From positions 1 through 64,000 of the forward strand of contig NZ_AFPK01000036.1 of NCBI RefSeq assembly GCF_000220525.1: 64,000 bases of DNA, written 5' to 3'. A program made the translations under genes and the position numbers. Under the pieces are notes generated by a model. It was not told the origin of the DNA. It did not search any database and saw only the letters and a list, made by a program, of their open reading frames with translations. Positions 58,935-64,000 of the stretch are shown here, one piece after another. Position 1 is the stretch's first letter; each line of letters starts with the position of its first letter. The stretch is from Ochrovirga pacifica (GTDB lineage: Bacteria; Bacteroidota; Bacteroidia; Flavobacteriales; Flavobacteriaceae).

Positions 58935-61900
58935 CTAACAAGTTGTTATTGATTTTTTGTATTCTTTGGGACTCATTCCAAAATACTTTTTAAACGACCT
59001 AGCAAAGTATTTAGGATCGTTAAAACCACATTCAAAACTAACCTCAGAAACATTTAACTTTTTATTTTCTAATAAAAATGCTGCTTTTTGAAATCTAAGT
59101 GAAGTAATAACATCCGACGGTGATTGATTTAAAACTTCTTTAAACAATCGGTAGCATTTTACTCTAGAAATTCCCAACAACTCTATCAGCATCTCTACAT
59201 TAAACAAAGGGTTAGAGAGTTCTTTTTTTATAATCTCTAAACTGTTTTTAACCATTTTATCATTCGGGTTCTCTAGTTCTGTACCGTTGGTTAAAATCTG
59301 AAAAATTTCTTTTTGTAATTTGTTCTTAGCTTCTTTTTTCTTGGGTTGTAATAAAGACGAAATTTTCTTAAAAATAAAAGATTCACTTGCAGGTAGCTGA
59401 ATAACAGCATCAATTCCGTACTCTACCGATTGCTCTTGCAGTGTATAGTTAATTTCTTCGGAAATAAACAACTTAGGCAGATGCAAAGTTTTATCTTTTT
59501 TGTGTTCTTGTAAAAAACTAGTGAACTCTTTGGTAAAATAGGCTTGATAAAACACCAACATATGAACCTCTATTTGCTGTAAAGCCGATTTTACATCTTG
59601 TACTGCGGTTTCAAAAAGTAAATTGTATTGGTTGTTTTCTAATAATTGATGTGCTATTTCTAAACTTTCTGCTTCACAAAAAATCAATACAGTTTGCTTA
59701 TTAGAATCTAATTTTTCGTTTAAATTTAGATGTTTCCAAGCAATTACTTCTGTTACTTTTTCTTGAACCATCAACTCCATTGGAATACAAACAGACAACT
59801 GTATGCTGTTTTTAGTTGGTTCTTGCACCGTAAAAGTTCCATTAACATCTTGTAGCAAAACTTTTAATGCCTTGTGATAAGGACTAAATTTAAAAATACT
59901 TTCCCAGCTATTTACCAACACCAAACTAGAAGAGGTTAAGGAAAGTTGAAACTGATTTTCTTGATGTGTAATTTGCAAAGATAGTTTACTTTGCTCGTCT
60001 GCATACTTACAAATATCGTTAAACAAATATTGCATTATTAGCTTAAAACGAATCAAATCGGTTTCTACCCAACCAAAATCTTTATCTACTGTTACCGAAA
60101 ACTGCACGTTGTTTTGATGCAATTTTCCTTTTAATTTTTCGATTATTTTCATCAAAATAGGAGACAAATCTATGGAACTGGTTTTGTATTTCTGCAAGTC
60201 TTTTACATGATCTAGGTAATTCCATTCCGAAATTAAATTGATCAACTTTAACGATTGTTTTTGTAATTTTTTTTGAGCCTCCGACTCTTTAATTTGATGT
60301 GCTACTTTTACAATTTTATTGATTGGATTTTGAAACTCTGACAAGACAAAAGTTTTAAATTTGTCTATTTCAAAGTCTTCATTCTTAAGATTGTTGTGCA
60401 ATTCTAACAGCTTTTCTTTTTGAAAAAAGATTTCTTTGTTTTTATCGTCTAAAGTTTTGTTTATCAGAATTAAATCTTGTTTTTGTTGCTGTATAACTTT
60501 GGTTCTTTGTGCTATTTTTTCTTCTAACTTTTGTTGCTGTAATAATGCATTTTTATTTTTTACGTAAATTAGAATACTAAAAATAATCAGCATCAATAAG
60601 CACATCAATCCATAAAAAAGAGGAGATTCGTAAAAAGCCTGTTCAATTTCAATATTAAAAAACTTTTGACCTTCTTGTATAGAATCGGCATCTTTTACAT
60701 AAAAAGTGTATACCCCTGTGGGAATGTTTTTATATTGAATTTCGGGCTTATTTATGTCTATGGTTTTCCATTTGTTATCGTATCCTTTTAACTGATATAA
60801 AAAGTTTTTATTGGCCAATCTGTTGGTAGGGAAAACAATGGGAGTTACTGAAACATTTAGTTCATTTTCGGAATGCTTTTTATGAATTGTACTAGGATAA
60901 TGTTCTTTATTATTAACCAACACCCTAAGATTGGGATGCACCTCTCTAAATTGAATGTTATTTGGGCTGAAATAATTCAATCCGTTTACACCACCAAAAA
61001 ACATTACTCCCTTTTCGTCTTGATAATAAGAACCTTCGGAAAACTCTGGTGCTTGCCAACCTTCGTTAGGGTCTAAAACATGAATTTTAAATGTATTTTT
61101 ATCAACCGTAGCAATTCCCTTAGTAGTACTTAGCCACATTTGTTGGTTGTTTTCTAACAAACCGTACACCATATGGCTTGGCAATCCATCTTGCTCTGTA
61201 ATGTTTTTTATCAATCCTTTTTGGGGATGATAAATACTCAATCCACCTAAACTAGCAATCCAAATATTTTGGGTGATTTTGTCTTTGTAAACCGAATAAA
61301 TACTGTTTCCTAAAATACCATCGTTAAGGGTAATATTTCTAGATTTTCCTGTTTGTAAATCTAGCAAAATCACTCCATCTAACTCCGTAGCTACCAACAG
61401 TTGTTGTTCGTGTTTTCTTACATTTCTTATATGGTATTTTTCTAGTGATTTTTGTCCTTTAAATGCTTCAAATTTATTGGTTTTTAAATTGAATTTTGCC
61501 ACACCACCCCAACAAGCAATCCACAAAAATTGCTGCTTATCTTCATAAACATAATAATTACGATTGTTGGGTAAATTTGCATCGTCTTTTGCTTGATAAA
61601 TTTGATAAGAATCCTTGTAAATTCTTAGCAACCCAGCATAAGTTCCTACCCAAACACTACCGTCAGAGGAGGTAAACAAGCTTCTTACCCGATCCCAATC
61701 TGGATTTAAAGTTCTTTCGTAAAATTTGTATTGTAAATAGCAATTAGTGTTATAATCAAAATAATACAAACCTTGCGTATAATAACCCAACCAAATTTCT
61801 CCATTAAAATCTTTGGTAACTGCCCTAATTGTTTCGTTAGGCAAATGTGGGTATTTTACTGGATGATGAATAACCGATGAAATGGACTCTGAACCTTGAT

Positions 61901-62657
61901 AAGCCATACTTAATCCACCATCTTTTTGTGCCAACCAAATGTTTCCAAAAACATCTAAATGTAATTTAACAACCTCATTGCTATTAAAACTATAAGGGGC
62001 GTATAAATCTGACACATAATGTTCTATAGCTCCATTATTTAAGTTTTCTAAACTATTGGGTATTCTATAAATTCCATTTTTACGTGTCGCAATCCAAACA
62101 TTACCTTGCGGATCTTTTAGCACATCGTTAATAATTAAATCTGGATATTTTTTTAGAATTCTATCTCTAAACATTGGATAGGTTTCTTGTGAAAGTTGTG
62201 AGTTGTTTTTACGTAGAAATCCATTGTTTATAAACTCATGCCATCCTCCTTCTGTGTAGACCATTGCATTGCCATCCACAGATATTTTTAGACTGCTTAT
62301 CGGTTTTTTAAAATCATAGTTCTCAAACTTGTGATTTCCTACATATCTAGATACTTTTCCTTCGTTGGTTAAAATCCATATATGCTGACAGGCATCTTTT
62401 TTTAAATAAAAAATTTGATTTCCTGCTATAGAAGTTGTGTCGTTAAGTTGATGTTTGTAAGTAGTAATTTTTTGACCATCAAAATAATTTAGTCCATCCC
62501 AAGTAGCAATCCACAAACCACCATCCTTGCCATTCTCTATATCTACAACAGAGTTGTTAGAAAGTCCGTTGTGAGTAGTATAGCTTTTGAATTTTATTTT
62601 TTGACCAAAAACCGTGTGAAAAATTAAAAAAAAAAGAATCCGAATTTCAAACCGCAT
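58935..62657 (-). CDS. HTCS-like regulator with degenerate kinase and receiver domains
   Basis: A start at the ATG at 62657 (MRFEIRILFF) is chosen, since the longer frame needs a TTG start and lacks a clean signal. Residue numbers below count from that longer frame's start, eight residues earlier. It has a signal peptide, Reg_prop propellers (about 45-600; GLWIATWDGLNYFDG, NIWLAQKDGGL), a Y_Y_Y domain (about 625-675), a membrane helix (about 688-707) and a coiled coil. The HisKA box reads LSEFQNPI, so the phospho-His is Ser781. The ATPase lacks recognisable N and G boxes. The receiver has CE for the acidic pair, Tyr1045 for the phospho-Asp and Leu1096 for Lys. The AraC HTH (about 1150-1245) is intact. 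It probably signals without phosphotransfer. Confidence 0.9.
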   Translation of the reverse strand: MRFEIRILFFLIFHTVFGQKIKFKSYTTHNGLSNNSVVDIENGKDGGLWIATWDGLNYFDGQKITTYKHQLNDTTSIAGNQIFYLKKDACQHIWILTNEGKVSRYVGNHKFENYDFKKPISSLKISVDGNAMVYTEGGWHEFINNGFLRKNNSQLSQETYPMFRDRILKKYPDLIINDVLKDPQGNVWIATRKNGIYRIPNSLENLNNGAIEHYVSDLYAPYSFNSNEVVKLHLDVFGNIWLAQKDGGLSMAYQGSESISSVIHHPVKYPHLPNETIRAVTKDFNGEIWLGYYTQGLYYFDYNTNCYLQYKFYERTLNPDWDRVRSLFTSSDGSVWVGTYAGLLRIYKDSYQIYQAKDDANLPNNRNYYVYEDKQQFLWIACWGGVAKFNLKTNKFEAFKGQKSLEKYHIRNVRKHEQQLLVATELDGVILLDLQTGKSRNITLNDGILGNSIYSVYKDKITQNIWIASLGGLSIYHPQKGLIKNITEQDGLPSHMVYGLLENNQQMWLSTTKGIATVDKNTFKIHVLDPNEGWQAPEFSEGSYYQDEKGVMFFGGVNGLNYFSPNNIQFREVHPNLRVLVNNKEHYPSTIHKKHSENELNVSVTPIVFPTNRLANKNFLYQLKGYDNKWKTIDINKPEIQYKNIPTGVYTFYVKDADSIQEGQKFFNIEIEQAFYESPLFYGLMCLLMLIIFSILIYVKNKNALLQQQKLEEKIAQRTKVIQQQKQDLILINKTLDDKNKEIFFQKEKLLELHNNLKNEDFEIDKFKTFVLSEFQNPINKIVKVAHQIKESEAQKKLQKQSLKLINLISEWNYLDHVKDLQKYKTSSIDLSPILMKIIEKLKGKLHQNNVQFSVTVDKDFGWVETDLIRFKLIMQYLFNDICKYADEQSKLSLQITHQENQFQLSLTSSSLVLVNSWESIFKFSPYHKALKVLLQDVNGTFTVQEPTKNSIQLSVCIPMELMVQEKVTEVIAWKHLNLNEKLDSNKQTVLIFCEAESLEIAHQLLENNQYNLLFETAVQDVKSALQQIEVHMLVFYQAYFTKEFTSFLQEHKKDKTLHLPKLFISEEINYTLQEQSVEYGIDAVIQLPASESFIFKKISSLLQPKKKEAKNKLQKEIFQILTNGTELENPNDKMVKNSLEIIKKELSNPLFNVEMLIELLGISRVKCYRLFKEVLNQSPSDVITSLRFQKAAFLLENKKLNVSEVSFECGFNDPKYFARSFKKYFGMSPKEYKKSITTC

Positions 62658-62675
62658 GTTACACTTTTTAGTAAC
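62658..62675 (-). repeat. Short inverted repeat next to the HTCS-like gene start
   Basis: GTTAC and GTAAC pair around an 8-nt centre, ending directly against the chosen ATG. It also carries GTTACACT, an 8-mer seen again upstream of susC (58896-58903). Either a hairpin at the ribosome-binding site or part of a regulator site. Confidence 0.35.
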
Positions 62676-62741
62676 CTGCAAGTTTATTTATACGGACTCA
62701 TTTTTTCTAAAGAATGCTATTAAGTTTATGGTACTGTAACT

Positions 62742-63143
62742 TTACTTTATAGTTACCAACTGTTTAAACGCTGAAAAGAAGAATAACAAAAGGTAGGATT
62801 GATATACCACCCAAAACCAAATATTTTTTAGGTTGATTTGAAACTCTTGAGGAGTTTCTGTAAAAATATTTCCGTTGTTGATTTTCCAGATATAAAAACC
62901 CAAGTACAATATCAAACCAATGGCAATAAAATGGCTTAACATCATAAAAATACGCAATAAAACCACCGAAATAGGTCTAAATACTTTTTGAAAATAAATA
63001 ATGCTACCAATAAAGAAAAAATACAAATGTACCAGCCAAATACAATTAGGAACCATGTACAGTGTACCAAACACATTAAAATCTGTTAAAAATAAGACAG
63101 AACAAATAGCAAAAATAAAGGCAATAATTTGTTGTTTTAACAT
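62742..63143 (-). CDS. Small four-helix membrane protein of unknown function
   Basis: This 133-residue protein has about four membrane segments (IIAFIFAICSVLFL; CIWLVHLYFFFIGSIIYF; LRIFMMLSHFIAIGLILYLGFYI; IWFWVVYQSYLLLFFFSAF). No motif of a known enzyme or transporter was recognised. Its start is 2 bp after the waaA stop codon, so it is co-transcribed with waaA; a role connected with the envelope is possible but not shown. Confidence 0.7.
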   Translation of the reverse strand: MLKQQIIAFIFAICSVLFLTDFNVFGTLYMVPNCIWLVHLYFFFIGSIIYFQKVFRPISVVLLRIFMMLSHFIAIGLILYLGFYIWKINNGNIFTETPQEFQINLKNIWFWVVYQSYLLLFFFSAFKQLVTIK

Positions 63144-63145
63144 AG

Positions 63146-64000
63146 CTATAATAGTTTATAAATTTCTTTTAAAATGGTAGATGTAGCTCCTAAATTCTGA
63201 GTTACATAGTTTTTGGTAATGGTAGATTTGTTTTCTCTTATAAAATCATTATCCCTTAACTCGTTTAACTCAGAAATTAAATCTTTAACGTTGGTAACAC
63301 TAATACATCCCTTTAAAGCTACTAAATCTTGTACTTCTTTAAACTTTTTAAAGTTAGGACCAATAACAATAGGCAATCCATAAGTTGCTGCCTCTAAAGT
63401 ATTGTGCACTCCGCTTTTGGTATAACCTCCTCCTACATAAGCCACATGAGCATAAGCATATATTTTGGATAAAATTCCAAAAGTATCAACAACAAAAACA
63501 TCGTATTCAGAAAGATTTTTCCCCTCTTTTTCAGAAAATAAGACAACTTTTTTTTGACAGTTTTTTTGTAGATTCTGAATGTCTTCTTTTTTGATATTAT
63601 GCGGTGCAATGATAAATTTTTCGTTTTCCTTAGCCTGATGATTGATGTATGCAAGCAATTGTTCCTCGTCTTCTGGCCAAGTGCTACCTGCTACCAACAC
63701 GTATGCATCCTGAACAAATGCTTGTATAAAATCTAATTTTTCGTTGCTTTCTATTAGTTTCTGAACTCTGTCAAAACGAGTATCTCCTGCAATAGTAACA
63801 TTGTTAAAACCAATATAAGTTAATAGTTTTTTTGACAAGGCATCTTGTACAAAAAAATGAGTAAAAGCCTTTAAAGCTTTATTCATCCAAAATCCATACG
63901 GTTTAAAAAATTGTTGATTTTCTCTAAAGATTCCTGAAATTAGCAATGTAGGAATTTGCTGTTCTTTAAGTTCTAACAGGTAATTGGGCCAAAATTCGTA
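63146..64000 (-). CDS. waaA: 3-deoxy-D-manno-octulosonic acid (Kdo) transferase, C-terminal part
   Basis: The frame is open to the right edge, so the 5' end lies outside the window; about 285 codons are seen. The upstream edge reads YEFWPNYLLELKEQQIP, the EFWPN motif of WaaA/KdtA. The GT-B C-terminal domain follows: FKPYGFWMNKALKAFTHFFVQD, GDTRFDRV, VAGSTWPEDEE, FIIAPHNIKKED, and the binding segment YVGGGYTKSGVHNTLEAATYGLPIVIGPNFKKF. WaaA adds Kdo to lipid A precursor at the inner face of the inner membrane. Confidence 0.94.
   Translation of the reverse strand, partial: YEFWPNYLLELKEQQIPTLLISGIFRENQQFFKPYGFWMNKALKAFTHFFVQDALSKKLLTYIGFNNVTIAGDTRFDRVQKLIESNEKLDFIQAFVQDAYVLVAGSTWPEDEEQLLAYINHQAKENEKFIIAPHNIKKEDIQNLQKNCQKKVVLFSEKEGKNLSEYDVFVVDTFGILSKIYAYAHVAYVGGGYTKSGVHNTLEAATYGLPIVIGPNFKKFKEVQDLVALKGCISVTNVKDLISELNELRDNDFIRENKSTITKNYVTQNLGATSTILKEIYKLL

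Overview
The window is from a Bacteroidota chromosome, almost certainly a member of the Flavobacteriaceae. The DNA is AT-rich. It carries the gliding and type IX secretion gene sprA, gldH, a SusC/SusD pair, two hybrid two-component regulators (HTCS) and a Bacteroidota-type sdhCAB. Several genes have the Bacteroidota -7 promoter motif TAnnTTTG upstream. No tRNA, rRNA, insertion sequence, prophage or CRISPR array was seen. One gene is cut by each edge: a cytochrome-like membrane protein on the left and a waaA-like gene on the right.

Region 1 (1-10585, minus strand): an intact HTCS regulator lies just upstream of a tight four-gene operon. The operon encodes a Tat-exported NHL-propeller protein, a DUF1549/DUF1553 lipoprotein with two CxxCH haem motifs, a Tat-exported DUF1501 protein and a membrane cytochrome-like protein with leucine-rich repeats. 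These families are best known from Planctomycetes and Verrucomicrobia. A perfect 9+9 bp inverted repeat (6584-6612) sits where an activator would bind, about 31 bp upstream of a -7 box. Region 2 (10639-25931) is mostly housekeeping: a GNAT enzyme, sdhCAB, asd, katG, a leucine-rich-repeat lipoprotein, an MTHFR-family protein, a DUF1569 protein, sufS, a serine hydrolase, a zinc-ribbon protein, a short ssb and an outer-membrane protein. Region 3 (26029-35554): an orphan ABC ATPase faces a seven-gene envelope operon, ricT-gldH-PBP1A-xth-ompA-lytic transglycosylase-DUF4837.

Region 4 (35759-48541): trhO, an intergenic region with three hairpins, tonB, and the maeB-ruvA-sprA-gcvH-vanZ cluster. Region 5 (48846-52053, plus strand): a TetR regulator and an AhpD-like protein share two near-identical 16-bp palindromes, which are probable TetR operators; an MFS exporter and a type II haloacid dehalogenase follow. 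Region 6 (52207-62657, minus strand): a Sus-like locus in which an HTCS-shaped regulator has lost the phospho-accepting residues of both its kinase and its receiver. It is followed by SusC, SusD and a secreted GDPD-alkaline phosphatase fusion, with no glycoside hydrolase in view. This suggests uptake of a phosphate-ester or phosphodiester substrate. Region 7 is a small membrane protein and the waaA fragment.

The two most interesting systems are the HTCS-controlled planctomycete-type cytochrome/DUF1501 operon and the phosphodiesterase Sus locus with the degenerate HTCS.
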